Below, piece by piece: positions 20,825 through 32,475 of a DNA stretch of 64,000 bases. How positions within the stretch are numbered: the stretch's first letter is position 1; each line of letters opens with the position of its first letter. A program made the position numbers and the translations under genes. A model generated the notes under the pieces. It was not told where the DNA came from and did no database searches. It saw only the letters and a list, made by a program, of their open reading frames with translations. Where the stretch lies: the NCBI GenBank assembly GCA_020055645.1, contig CM034546.1, positions 26,474,001 through 26,538,000 of the forward strand, in the 5' to 3' direction. The stretch comes from Tomocerus qinae. Its lineage: Eukaryota; Arthropoda; Collembola; Entomobryomorpha; Tomoceridae.

Positions 20825-23800
20825 TTAATCCATTGCATTGCATGTGCAATTTTGATTGCTCTCTGATGTCGGAAAATAAGCCATGAATTGAATCATCACC
20901 AAAAGGTATGTCAACAGTACACTTAGTACCTACAGAACAAAGGAATATGTTAATGTTGGTCTAATCAAATGAAAAAAATGATAAAATTTGCGAGTCATAA
21001 GTCCCTTCAAATGCTTTAAATTTGTAGACAATTTTAAGGCATTTAAGACATCTCACGGAGAAGCAGACATAGACAATTTCAAGAAATTTTTATACAGAAA
21101 AATGGCAATAGTCCCACCGAAAATATTTTTTACAAACTGTCACAAACAAAAAAAAATTATTTCTGAAATTTTAAATCTTATAGCAGACAAATATGTAACA
21201 ATCAATCTTCTTTTCTTAATTTTTAGGGACGTTTTATTGGGAATCAACCATAAGAAACATAAAATAGCTCGAAAAACAAAATAAAAAGATTGGTGTCTGT
21301 GAAAATACTTACTGAACAAATTAGCACTTTTAGTCGCGTAAAAGTATTTAGTCGTGTAACTTGACTCCCTAATGACATTACAACAAACGTGTGAGTAATT
21401 GTAAAATTCGAATCAATTACCGTTCCAAGAAATCCAAAAGTCACCGTGACGAAATCACCTGCTCTCACTCCCAAATCAAAATAATTTGTCAGTAGATACA
21501 CGAATGCATTTTTCACGGATGTTCCCGTTTCAATATCAAAAATTTCTTCGGAAATTTCTTTCATATGCTGATCTTTGAACTTTCTCATCTGAAATAATAA
21601 AGATAATTAAGTTGCATTACTTTATAGGCATCATTAAATTAATATATTGTATTGAAATTTCAATTGAATTAATAATAAAAATTAGTACATTTGAGTCACA
21701 TTTTGCTGCCAAATATAATGTTGCAAAAAATAGGGCAACATATACAAATTTCAAGAGACGCATTGGCAGTGCGGCGTTAGCATCCAGCATGTAATATATT
21801 TGAAGCGACCCACTAAAGAGCGTCAATACGAATTCTGCCAAGAAAATGTTTCCAAAGGAATCATTGACGGTGGCTACAACGGATTTTGCATCAATGAAAT
21901 TATTGATGGTGGGTCGAAATGGAACTAACAAAGAATTCAAATCTGAAGGTTTGCATTTGTTGATAGTTTCATAAATGGCCAGCATTCCACAGACTGAAAT
22001 CCAGTGTGCCACATTGGTAAACAAATACGAGTAATAAAACACCACCACACTGAGTAATATGATTTGGAACATAATCGACACAGAAACTTCTCCATTGTAT
22101 AAACGGTATAAACTAAATTCATGATCTTTAAACGGCCCAAAATGAATGTCGGCTTGAAACAGCAGAAATATTAACATGACTTCAAGTCCAATCCAAACAT
22201 AGGTAGTGACATGACCCTACAAACACAAATATAAATATTAAGTAACAATAATATAAAAAAAACTATTTAATTATGGCCCACTGACCTCACAGAAAACGAA
22301 ATAAGTATACACAACCTTTTCTAGATGAACTGTTGATCCATTGAACCGGTGTATTCACTATGTTCATAATCTTTTCTTTTTTCGACCAAGAAAAATGGAG
22401 AAATACCAATAGCCGAAAAGCGACGGATAAATGATTAAATGTAAAATAGAACTGGGCAGGATTCACGGTCAACTTTACTTGATGTCTTAGTAGAAACCAA
22501 GCGTAAAAAACCGTTATTATTGTTTGCTGAAGAACACAGAGTATCTGTTGAAAAAAAATCAGGTAAATTACTTACCAATTTTGACAGAATTGTTATATGA
22601 TTAATAGGGTCATGCAAACTCTTTATTATGCGTGGCCATAAATGTCACCACAGACGCGGGACCTAAAGTGTAAACGACTATTTTCATATTTCAAAAAAAA
22701 TGGCAAGAAGTAACCGAAGTAACCTAATCTAGATAGAAGATAAATTTACCAATTTATCTTCTATCTAGTTATTATGTATGTGGTAGTTTGGAAAAGCAGA
22801 TGGGCACCAGTAGATCTAATGGCTTGTTCACAGAAGCACTGCTCCTGTTAATTCGCTATGCTCCTGTGGTTTAGCCATATGAGCTATCGACTTCAGTCCA
22901 TAGGAGGAGTTCTAATTTCTTTACAATAGCAGCAAAAGTTATTGATTATGTATGATTATATTGCATACAAAAGCCTAAGGCTGCAGTAAAACTAGAGTAG
23001 TAAAAGTAGTAAAAGAGTAGTAAAATTAAAAAGTAATATCGAAACAATGAATGTGAATCCGAGTAAAGGAGATTATTCGCATAGACTTGTCTATATCTGA
23101 CTGTAGATTAATTTAAGGTTATACAAATATGTTGAAAATTAATCAATCAATAGTTCTTTAAATTTAGATTTCATTAAATTTGCTCTAACAAAGAGTTTCA
23201 AAAGAAATCTCACTTTTCGAAGTGCTAGGTCTCCCCTTAGCTGGCTTTTCTAGTTTAATATAGTTTATTTATAACTATAAAATTAATTAAAATTTTGAAA
23301 GTACACTTTGTTGAGATTTTGTGAGTTGGGGGTAGCCATGCATGAGAATGATTATATAAATTCATAAATTTTTAGGGCGTGATGTGAGATTTCAGTTGCA
23401 ATTCCTGGATAATTCCTTCCCGAAAATATAGATAATAATATAGATATATAGATAATAATATGTTTTTATGGTTGGGTGTAAAAACACCTAAAATGAAAAC
23501 CCAAATTTACTTATGTGGATTATGCAAATGTCGATATATACAACGACAAAGGAGATATTGCAATTACATTTGAGATAATGCAACGACCTTAGTAGATAAT
23601 ACAAAAACATATGTAGATAATGCAAAAACATAAGTAGATAATGCAAAACATAAGTAGATAATGAAAAAAACACGAAATTACTACAACGATTATTTTGATT
23701 ATGATGAATATTAGTAGTAGCTTGATGGATGACACTATATGCATGCCTTTTTAAAGGTAAATGAGCTTAAGCTGTTGTTTGTCCGTTGCACTGCCATCAT

Positions 23801-25330
23801 GTCCGTTTTGGCCAGTACAATAACATACCGTATTAATCGATTTAGTTCCCCAGGGGAACTCCCATTTGGAGAGCATTTTTTGGTCAAAAATATTCTTATA
23901 GTTCCCCCAAATGGGGAATTATTATGATATGGGGAACTATATTTCGAATGAATTCAAATATTTCCATGTCCAATTTTCGTATTATTTTACAGCAAAATTA
24001 AATTATAAATATAATGACTGAGCATATTAGTAGGAATTTAGATTTCAACGTCGTCGTCAGAGGATAGAGATATGTCCATTGGTGCAGTCTATTTCTTCGT
24101 CATTCTAATTTACAAATTTTACCACTTTTTAACCATCACAGGGGTAAAAATGCATTTAATGGTAAAAATGGTAAATTGTAGTGAATACTTAGCAGAGATA
24201 CACAAACGAGACGTTACAATAAACTTTCATGCTCTATTTTCTCTAAAATATTTTTAATTAATCTAATTAAAATTAATTACTTAGTAAGCATGATTTTGTC
24301 CCAATTAGTTGATCCTTTTTTGGAAGAATTAACACACATTAAGTTGGGCAGTCAATTTAGAATAACAATCGTCAGCTGCAACGGTATTTTATGTATTAGT
24401 GTCGAATTTTATTCAAAACTCTGCGCATTCTAACGAAACGGCACTGTACTTAATGAATATTTAAATTTATTTTGGTGGGAACAGTTTATCCGAGACGGTA
24501 GTAGAAGGGTACAGGTTGTTCCCCACCAAAGATGTAGTTCAAACTAACCCAGCTAGAGCCTGATTGACTGTACTAGTAAGAAAAGTGGTGTGGGTAATAT
24601 GGAAAGACGCCTATTTAAATAAAACTATTTGTTACCATTTCTTACCAGCTCTATTATCAAACATTTACCACCAATGTTAAGGTGGTGGTAATAACATTAA
24701 ATACCATTAAAAACCACTTACCAATCATAAGTGGTAAATAGTATTGTGTACACTGGTTGGCACTTTGCGCTGACTCTGGGTACAGAATTACAGATGCACT
24801 GGCTAAGTCCAGATTCACTGTGATTTCATTTGTATATTAGTATGGTTATTATGCCTTTAATTTAGGATTTTAGGGTGGGGAAATATTTCAATATGGGGAA
24901 CTATGGAGAGCCATATTTTCCCAAATTTATTCATTTAGTTCCCCAACTGGGGAATTATTGCGATATGGGGAACTAATTCGATTAATACGGTAGGTACAAT
25001 AATTATTTTTAAGCATTATACTATACAGATGTCATTTATGCAAGTCACATTCAAAATAGCTAAAGGTTGGGTTTTTAGTAAATTTATTTAATTTAAGAAA
25101 CCACAGACCTGCTGACATCGGTTTTTCTTGATGTAGTACTTCTTGTCTTCTTCGCTGAATCGCAGTCCAAAAGGAATAAATGCTAAATAATACAAAAAAT
25201 TGACCACTTGGACAAGTACGGTTGGGTAATAACAGGGCCGCTCTATCCTAGATACAAATATTTTATGTGATTCGTTTGTATGGTTTCTTTTGAAAATGCA
25301 AAGGAAACATTTTGAAAAAATCTTGAACAT
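20825..25330 (-). CDS. Gustatory receptor GR1 (7TM, insect-type)
   Basis: Complete model of 418 residues. Exons are 25109-25330, 22311-22544, 21689-22216, 21421-21588 and 20825-20929, all joined in phase 0. The last exon carries the gustatory-receptor signature TYLLVMIQF (residues 391-399) in TM7. Exon 3 supplies several hydrophobic segments, including IILLSVVVFYYSYLF, and ends AAKCDSN. Exon 4 begins MRKFKD, the loop before TM7. Family members are ligand-gated cation channels in chemosensory neurons, with the N-terminus inside the cell. Intron 1 is 2.6 kb and contains a 1.17-kb transposon. Some donors are weak (GTCTGT, GTATAC, GTACTA), but the same borders recur in GR2 and GR3. The ligand is unknown. 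Confidence 0.85.
23570..23670. repeat. Degenerate ~20-bp tandem repeat in GR1 intron 1
   Basis: Units of the form ATAAGTAGATAATGCAAAAAC repeat about four to five times with small indels, and weaker copies extend to the left. Confidence 0.55.
23824..24993 (+). mobile_element. Non-autonomous DNA transposon with 9-bp target duplication
   Basis: GTACAATAA occurs immediately outside both ends (23815-23823 and 24994-25002). The ends are inverted repeats: TACCGTATTAATCGATTTAG on the left, and on the right the complement of a near-identical sequence. Subterminal ATATGGGGAACTA motifs repeat at both ends. A 9-bp target site would suit a MULE, but no transposase is encoded. It lies in intron 1 of GR1 and carries a nested hAT-like MITE. 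Confidence 0.75.
24105..24755 (-). mobile_element. Nested hAT-like MITE (CAGTGTACA family), diverged
   Basis: Read on the minus strand, it begins CAGTGTACACAATAC and shares blocks (GGTAAGTGGTTTTTAATGG, GGTGGTAAATG, CAGCTGACGATTGTT) in order with the element at 34044-34494. The far end is decayed and no target duplication is clear, so the left border is approximate. Confidence 0.6.
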
Positions 25331-26499
25331 TCTTATGCAATTTTAATTATTTCGTTAAAACATTGGTTAATTAAATTAATTTCCGACGTTCAAGTTTATG
25401 TTTTACACACGCTTATGCTAATAATAATTCAATAAAAGATTTTGTTTAAATGTTCTTAGTTTAAACCTAAAAGTTTCAATGTTAGAAACTGTATTTTCGT
25501 GCAAATTGATGTTAGGTTGGTCTTCGTTGAAATGTTGAATCTACCAACAATATGGCTGGTATTTTGGATACACAAGGTTTCATAACACAATGTTTTTTAT
25601 CCTATTTTAAAATGGTAAACTGCTGTAGTAGTGTACTTGAAAGGAAATATGATTAATCAGTAAAATACACAAAATTGTGAAAGAATAAATTTCGGAACAG
25701 AGTGATGACTGATGACAAATGAATATTGCCCTATATTATGGTGGTTTTGTTAAACGAAATGAGATGCTTAATAAGGATAACATAACAAAATTCTAAGTAT
25801 ATTAAGTTTATGTTTTGTAGCGACATAGTATTAAGTTCATATATCTTTCTATCCACATATTCAAAACTGTTTTGCCATTAAATTATGCATTGGAGAGACC
25901 TCATAGGCATACATAAACATATCCCAGTTTAAATGAAATATAGAAATATTATTGGGATTACATGTTTAAAGCTGTCAATCGATTGACATTAAATTATTCA
26001 TTAGTGAGTTCTTTACTGTGAACTCACTGTTGTTTAAATAAAGATACTTGAGAAGGAGTCATAGACCTTGTTACAGTGGGACCAATCAGAAAGCTCTGGA
26101 TCCCTCTCCACTTATTCCTGACTTTGATGAACAACTTTAGTTTGCTTGCCAGTTTTGGGGTTATCCAAGTTTGATTTGTATGAATTATTACGTATGTATG
26201 TACGTGTGAATGTATTCATAAATGAGAAGGCTGGAAAGAACACAGGAATTATAGATAAAATTTGACTTTCAATTGCAAGTAGCTTGGTTGTGTTGTTGTA
26301 CACCTGTATCAACCAACATATCCAAAGCTGTTTGGTCATTAAATTATTCCTTAGAAAGACCTCAATATGTTCCTAGTATAAGGTTAACGTTTCGTTATAA
26401 AGTTAAACCGGGATGACCTAACGGAGAACAGAATACAGCGGTTGGAATCCAACATTACGTGCTTACTAGGCTGTGTTCAATAAAAACCTACACTTATAA
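25331..26499. other. Upstream region of GR1
   Basis: No gene. A segment near 25820-25850 resembles the conserved upstream block of GR2 and GR3. A perfect 16-bp palindrome, TGTCAATCGATTGACA, lies at 25973-25988. The stretch 25848-25905 recurs in diverged form at 26310-26365 (CATTAAATTATNCNTT ... GACCTCA), a local duplication. Confidence 0.45.
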
Positions 26500-26894
26500 T
26501 AGTAGTAATCAAAAGTAGAATCGAATCCGATTTGATTTACTTTTTTGCATCAAAACTGCGTCTGCTCATGCGCGAACAAGAAAATCATATCGTTCTCATC
26601 GGAATTTTTTGAATCGTCTCCTGGGACGATTTAGATTCGGATTAGAAAGATTTTGGTTGGAAAATCGCAGGGCCTTACACTTTTTAGCTAAGCTCAAGGT
26701 ACTATGGGGACAATTACCATGACAATTTCACTCACCTTGGCTAAGCTGTAGAATATCATTACTTTTGTTATTGAATCGTCATAGTTGTCAAATTATTTTA
26801 ATCAGAGCACTCAAAAGCTATGTTGGATTTGATCCATTTTCTTCAATTTGAATCTAAATCAAATCCGATTCGATTTTACTTTTGATTACTACTA
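26500..26894 (-). mobile_element. MITE with TAGTAGTAATCAAAAG ends, copy 2
   Basis: Perfect terminal repeats TAGTAGTAATCAAAAG and CTTTTGATTACTACTA. Inside, it is the reverse complement of 14032-14464: the CTCACCTTGGCTAAGCTGTAG segment is mirrored. Confidence 0.7.
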
Positions 26895-27074
26895 ATAATG
26901 GAATATGCAGAAAATAGAATTTTACTTGTGGATCAGAGTATTGGAATACTTGCCTTAAGCGAAATGAATGAATACGGATAGGATGGTTATTTCTATTTTC
27001 AATTTTCCTTTAGAATTTGTAGCTCTTACTAACAACGAATAAGACCTCGAACGGGTATTTACCCTAACAGTTTT

Positions 27075-27400
27075 CATAGGTAAATAGCTTATAGAACTGC
27101 ACAGTCTGTCCGTACGTCCGTCGCCACGATAACTTTCGAAACCAATGATGGATATTGACCAAACTTGGCAAAAACAATGCCTATGGACCACTGACGATCC
27201 CTATTGAATTGGGGGTAAATCGGTCTATTGGTTGCTGAGATACCGCGCGCTCACCTTGTTATCATTTTGATAGTCAAAATGAAAATTTGGTATTAAATGG
27301 ACATTAAAAAGTTGAATGGCGTTTCCTTTAAATTGTTATCCAGATAGTATAAAATATTTCAATCCACTTCTACGAAATTTAAGATTTCATAATAAAGCAA
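27075..27400 (-). repeat. Dispersed GGACGGACGG repeat body, reverse copy
   Basis: On the minus strand this contains GCGCGCGGTATCTCAGCAACC, then CCATAGGCATTGTTTTTGCC, CGAAAGTTATCGTGG and GGACGTACGGACAGACTGTG. The same ordered blocks appear at 29175-29510, 29905-30205, 30500-30825 and, partly, 32310-32475. Confidence 0.65.
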
Positions 27401-27417
27401 ATTAAACCGGAGAATAA

Positions 27418-28560
27418 CTAAGTAAGTAAGTAAGTAAGTAAGTAATTGCTTTATTGTCGTTCAATGTCAACTCAAAAGTTAATTTGAGCTGTTTTCCATA
27501 AGGGGACATTTCATTTTTAGAATATAAAATAGCGATGATCTAATATGGCAATATTAGTCAATATGAATACAAAAAATACAATACAATTACAGAGGTAGAT
27601 CATTTCGACTAACCAAGACACATAAAGTGAGTACACAAGTAAATATAATAAATTAATAACATAAAATAAATAAGTAAGATAACAATTGTTTTTAATTATA
27701 CACTTCAATATCTTTCGTTAACGATGTGCTTGGTAAGCATTTTCTTGAAAATAGGGATAGATTGACACTCTTTAAGATTAGACGGTAACTCGTTCCACAT
27801 TTTTATCGATCTATATTGAAATGACTGTTTGAAAAATTCTTGGTTAAAATGAGGAAGAGTCACGTTATCGATGAATTTTGAGGAGCGATCCGAATTCTTT
27901 TTTAACCAAAGAGAAGTTAGTTCAGGAGGGTATAAGGATTGATTGGAGAGAATTGGATAACACAAACTTAAAGATGAGTATATTATTTGCTCCTTAACAG
28001 AAAATATTTTGAAATCTGAATAAAGCAAATGCATAACAGGATATTTCAGATTTCCACTGCGCATTCTACATAACTTTTTATAGCCATAAAAATAAGTTAG
28101 CAAGAAATTATCAATAATTGTTTGTATTTTACTTAAATTTGAAATCGATGACGCAGCATAAATAGGTAGGCCATAGTCTACTACAGAGATAACAAAGGCT
28201 TTGAAAAGGGTTATCATTACTTCATGGGAAATAAATCGTTTAAGGCGTAGTAGATTATAACATCGATATGATATTTTTTGACAAACATAAGCAACATGCT
28301 TATCAAAATTTAAATTTTTATCAATATAAATTCCTAGATATTTAAAGACATTTACTTTGCATATTTCGTCATTATTCACAATAATTTTATCTATTAACAA
28401 TTCATTACTTTTACAATATCTATTTTCATAGTGAACAAAGAATGACTTGTCCCAATTGGGAGAAGACTTGTTATTAGCGCACCAATCGCTAAGCTGACTC
28501 ATAGAATTAGATACTTCGTTACATAAGTTATCAATCGAATTACTTTTTAAAATGTAAAAT
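27418..28560 (-). mobile_element. 5'-truncated LINE, C-terminal reverse transcriptase ORF
   Basis: The minus-strand frame (27705 to about 28557; 265 residues from the internal Met at 28502) reads as the part of a non-LTR reverse transcriptase after the catalytic core. It has W-C-NN...N-DKS, FKYLGIYIDKNLNFDKHV, FVISVVDYGLPIYA and a basic C-terminal end. The catalytic FADD-type motif is not in the fragment, so it is 5'-truncated, as is usual for LINEs. A short untranslated region follows and ends in (AAGT)n/(CTTA)n (27418-27444), the simple-sequence tail of CR1/jockey-like elements. It is not active. The exact clade cannot be fixed from this piece. Confidence 0.75.
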
Positions 28561-28679
28561 ATGTAAAATATGTATGTAAAATATGTAAAATAAAATTTTT
28601 AAAACTATTAGACGATTGAAAAAAATTTCCTTTAAATTTTGATAACCGTTATTAACCGATTTTAATTTTCTGTAGACTT

Positions 28680-29045
28680 TAATACTCATAATCAATCAAG
28701 ATTGAATATCTGTTGATTTTCATAGTCAACATTAAGAATTTTGATTTTCTGTTGATTTTCATAGTCAACATTAATCAATTTTGATTTTCTGTTGATTTTC
28801 ATAGTCAACATTAATCAATTTTGAGTTTCGGTTGATTTTCATAGTCCACATTAATCAATTTTGATTTTCTGTTGATTTTCTTAATCAATTTTAATTTTTC
28901 TGTTGATTTTTATGGTCAACATTAATGTACTTTGATTTTCTGTTGATTTTATAGTCAACATTAAAGTACTTTGATTTTGTTTTTATAGTCAATATTATTG
29001 TACTTTGATTTTCAATTGATTTTTATAGTCAACATTAATGTTGGC
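28680..29045 (-). repeat. Minisatellite array, reverse orientation
   Basis: About nine units of roughly 37-40 bp built on TTGATTTTCTGTTGATTTTC and ATAGTCAACATTAATCA. These are the reverse complement of the units found to the right of 29770. The array direction therefore flips across the 29089-29654 element. Confidence 0.75.
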
Positions 29046-29088
29046 CATAAAAATCAACACGTATCATCATCATCAATAAAAATCATCA

Positions 29089-29654
29089 ACGTGCGAGTAC
29101 TTTTCGCTACCAAAATGTGTACACGGTAAACTTTACTCAGGCGAGCTTCTGTTACGGCTTGCTGTAGGTTTTTACTTTATTATTAAATCTTTAGGTCGAA
29201 GCGGCATTTAATATTTTGTACTATCTATCTAACAAACCATTGGAAGCACAATTGAACTTTTAATGTCCATTTAATGCGACATATTCATTTTGACTATCAA
29301 AATGAAGACAAAGTGAGCGCGCGGCATCTCAGCAACCTATGAACCAATGTGGTTCATTTTCAATAGGCTTTGTCACAGGTCCATAAGCAATGTTTTTGCC
29401 AAGTTTAGTTGAAATCCATCAATGTCTTCAAAAGTTATCGTGTAAACGGACGCACGGACGGACTGTGCGATTCTATAAGCTGCCTTATCAGGCGAGCTAA
29501 AAATGAAAATCGATTAATATTGACTATTATTATTAATACAATAAGAAAATTGATCAATATGACTATCAAGGTCAAACCTACAGCAAGCCGTAACAGAAGC
29601 TCGCCTGAGTAAAGGTTACCGTGTACACATTTTGGTAGACGAAAAGTCGCACGT
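29089..29654. mobile_element. 566-bp element with ~80-bp terminal inverted repeats
   Basis: The left end (29089-29172) and the right end (29573-29654) are near-perfect reverse complements from ACGTGCGA through CCAAAATGTGTACACGG, CTCAGGCGAGCTTCTGTTAC and GGCTTGCTGTAGGTTT. Between them lie one copy of the GGACGGACGG repeat body and a few minisatellite units. It looks like the most complete member of the family that fills this region. No coding capacity. Confidence 0.7.
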
Positions 29655-29904
29655 AACACAAAACCGAACGTAGGGATTTTGATCAAGCTTTCAGAATTGA
29701 GTCCTTATATATGTGGCTACGACATATTAAAAATTCAGACATTGATATTATAAGGAAACGAAACTATATCATTTGAAAATCAACAGAAAATCAAAATTGA
29801 TTAATGTTGAATATCAAAATCAACAGTAAATCAAATTTGATTTATCTTTACTATCAAAATCAATACAAAATCAAAATCGATGAAACATAAATTCAAAATA
29901 AATT

Positions 29905-30205
29905 TGGTAGAAGCGGAGTGAAACATTTTATACTATCAAACAACCAATTTATAGGAAACTCAATTTAACTTTTTAATGCCCATTTTTCACTTTGACTATC
30001 AAAATGAAGACAAAGTGAGCGCACGGCATCTCAGCAACCAATAATGGACCGACTTGCCCGAAGTCAATAGAGATCGTCACCAGTCCATAGGTATGGTTTT
30101 TACCAAGTTTAATTAATATCCGTCATTGCATTCGAAAGTTATCGTGGGTACAGACGGACGGACAGACTGCGATTCTGCAAGCTGCCTTATTCAGGCGAGC
30201 TAAAA
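29905..30205 (+). repeat. GGACGGACGG repeat body, copy
   Basis: Starts near GGTAGAAGCGGAGTGAAA and runs through GACAAAGTGAGCGCACGG, CTCAGCAACCAA, GTTATCGTGGGTACAGACGG to TTCAGGCGAGCTAAAA, where a minisatellite array begins. Confidence 0.65.
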
Positions 30206-30440
30206 TTGATTAATGTTGACTATGAAAACAAACACGAATTCAAAATTGATAATTGTTGACTATAAAAATCAACATAAATTCAAAATTGAATAATTTTGAC
30301 TATGAAAATAAACGTTAAATTAACATTGAATAATGTTGACTATGAAAATCTAAAGAGAATCAAAATCGGTCAATATTAATATTGAAAATCAATAGAAATT
30401 GGAATAATGCAAGTTTGACTATAAAATTGAATATAAATGC
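30190..30440 (+). repeat. Minisatellite array
   Basis: Units on TTGATTAATGTTGACTATGAAAA with variable spacers (ACAAACACGAATTCAAAA and similar). It begins directly after GGCGAGCTAAAA of the body at 29905-30205. Confidence 0.65.
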
Positions 30441-30499
30441 GAAATCGATTTATTTCCGTCCTCTTATAATTACTTTCTGGTTTTATTTGCTTTTACTAT

Positions 30500-30825
30500 A
30501 AAATCTTAAATTTGATAGAAGCGGAGTGAAATATTTTAAACTATCTCGCTAACAATTTATAGGAAACGCAATTTAACTTTTTAATGCCCATTTTTCACTT
30601 TGACTATGAAAATGAAGACAAAGTGAGCGCGCGGTATCTCAGCAACCAATGGACCGAATAGCCCCAAAATCAATAGGGATCGTCAGTAGTCCATAGGCAT
30701 TGTTTTTGCCAAGTTTGGTCAATATCCGTCATTGGTTTCGAAAGTTATCGTGGGGACGGACGGACGTACGGACGGACGTACGGACAGACTGTGTGGTTCT
30801 ATAAGCTGCCTTATTCAGGCGAGCT
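30500..30825 (+). repeat. GGACGGACGG repeat body, copy
   Basis: Same blocks as 29905-30205, with an expanded GGACGGACGTACGGACGG run at about 30757-30785 and ending in TTCAGGCGAGCTAAAA. Confidence 0.65.
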
Positions 30826-31210
30826 AAAAATTGATTACCAAAACTAAATTGATTAATATTGACTATCAAAACTAAAACAAAATCCAAATTGATTAATATT
30901 GACTATTAAAGCCAACAGAAAATCAAAATGGATTAATATTGACTATTAAACCCAAAAAAAAAATTGATTAATATTGACTATCAAAAGGAAAATTGATTGA
31001 CATTGACTATCAAAAACAAAATTGATTGATATTGACTTTCAAAAACAAAACAAAAAATGATTAATATTGACTATCAAAAACAAAATCCAAATTGATTAAT
31101 ATTGACTATTAAAACCAAAACAAAATCAAAATTGATTAATATTGACTATCAAAAAAAATTGATTAATATTGACTATCAAAAATAAAATTGATTGATATTG
31201 ACTTTCAAAA
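30825..31210 (+). repeat. Minisatellite array
   Basis: Ten or more units of about 30-40 bp on TTGATTAATATTGACTATCA with AAAACAAAATC spacers. The array starts after GGCGAGCTAAAA and stops at CCTACAGCAAGCCGTAATAG (about 31222), the family's right terminal repeat, which contains the inverse motif AGCTCGCCTGAG. Confidence 0.75.
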
Positions 31211-31289
31211 ACAAAACAAAACCTACAGCAAGCCGTAATAGAAGCTCGCCTGAGAAAAGGGGACCGTGCCCACATCTTTGGTAGAATAA

Positions 31290-31745
31290 TAGAAATTGGT
31301 TTATTTTGATATTCATTGATTAACATTGAGTATCAAAATAGATGAATGTTGACCATCAAAAAAAATGGAAAATCAATGTAGATAAACAGAAAACCTAAAT
31401 TGATTAATGCTGACTATCAAAATCAACAGAAACCCAAAATTGATTAATGCTGACTATCAAAATCAACAGAAGCCCAAAATTGATTAATGCTGACTATCAA
31501 AATCAACAGAAACCCAAAATTGATTAATGCTGACTATCAAAATCAACAGAAACCCAAAATTGATTAATGCTGACTATCAAAATCAACAGAAAATCAAAAT
31601 TGATTAATGTTGACTATCAAAATTAACAGAAATTCAAAATTGAGTAATGTTGACTATCAAAATTAGCAGAAATTCAAAATTGATTAATGTTGACTGTCAA
31701 AATTAACAGAAATTCAAAATTGATTAATGTCAATTTTGATTAATC
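31290..31745 (+). repeat. Homogeneous 40-bp minisatellite array
   Basis: Nearly identical 40-bp units (TTGATTAATGCTGACTATCA followed by AAATCAACAGAAACCCAAAA) repeat about six times from 31390, then grade into units with TTAACAGAAATTC. The uniformity points to recent expansion. Confidence 0.8.
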
Positions 31746-32310
31746 AAAATTCCTTATTAAGGCGAACTAAAACGCCTGTGTACAATAATGGATTAATATT
31801 GTCTACCAAATGAAATTGTCATGCTATGTTAAACAAAAGCACATCTAAATTTTCAATTTAATCTTTTCTACCCTCGTTTTTCGACAGCTGGAAGCAGTTT
31901 TAACAAACAAAAAAATGGAATTATTGTTCTTGCTATTGAAAAAAGTCTAATTTAGAAACACTCAAATGTTTTTATTACCATTTTTAATTTCTACTAACAG
32001 GATCAGTTTTAAGTAGAAACGTTTATTGCGACTATAAAATTACCTATTAAAAGCAAGCAGAATAAAATGGACAATTTGTAGGTTGAATATGTTAACCCAT
32101 AATTTGGCAATTAATACTATATAATTCCAAGTTATATAAGAGCAGAAATTCATGTTTGACAAGCATACAGATTTATTTTGGTCTGTGTTTTACAACCATT
32201 ACAAATATTTCAACAAGTTTTCAATAAAAGCGGCATTATGGCAATCAACAGTAACACCGAAGATTAAATAACATATTTTTTCGGCTGTTATTTGCGAACC
32301 GTTAGACATA
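31746..32310. other. Non-array DNA inside the minisatellite region
   Basis: AT-rich sequence with no gene or recognised repeat. It separates two array blocks. Confidence 0.4.
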
Positions 32311-32475
32311 TTTTGTCAACTATCAATAGGGATCGTCACAAGCCCATAGACAACGTTTTTGCTAAGTTTGGTCAAATTCGGTCAATTCCTTCGGGAGTTA
32401 TCGTGGGGACAAACTTGGTGTAGTTTAATCGCGCGGACGGACAGACTGTGCGATTCTATATAGCTCGTCAGGCGA
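32310..32475 (+). repeat. Partial GGACGGACGG repeat body
   Basis: Only the 3' half is present (CAATAGGGATCGTCAC ... GGACGGACAGACTGTGCG ... CAGGCGA), directly followed by the next array. Confidence 0.6.

Noticed and set aside
22435-22617. 60-codon frame overlapping GR1 exon 2
   Set aside because: It is out of frame with the exon, which has conserved borders and residues shared with GR2 and GR3.
29409-29686. Frames on both strands in the 29.4-29.7 kb repeat
   Set aside because: They lie within the repeat body and its inverted end, so they are repeat sequence and not genes.
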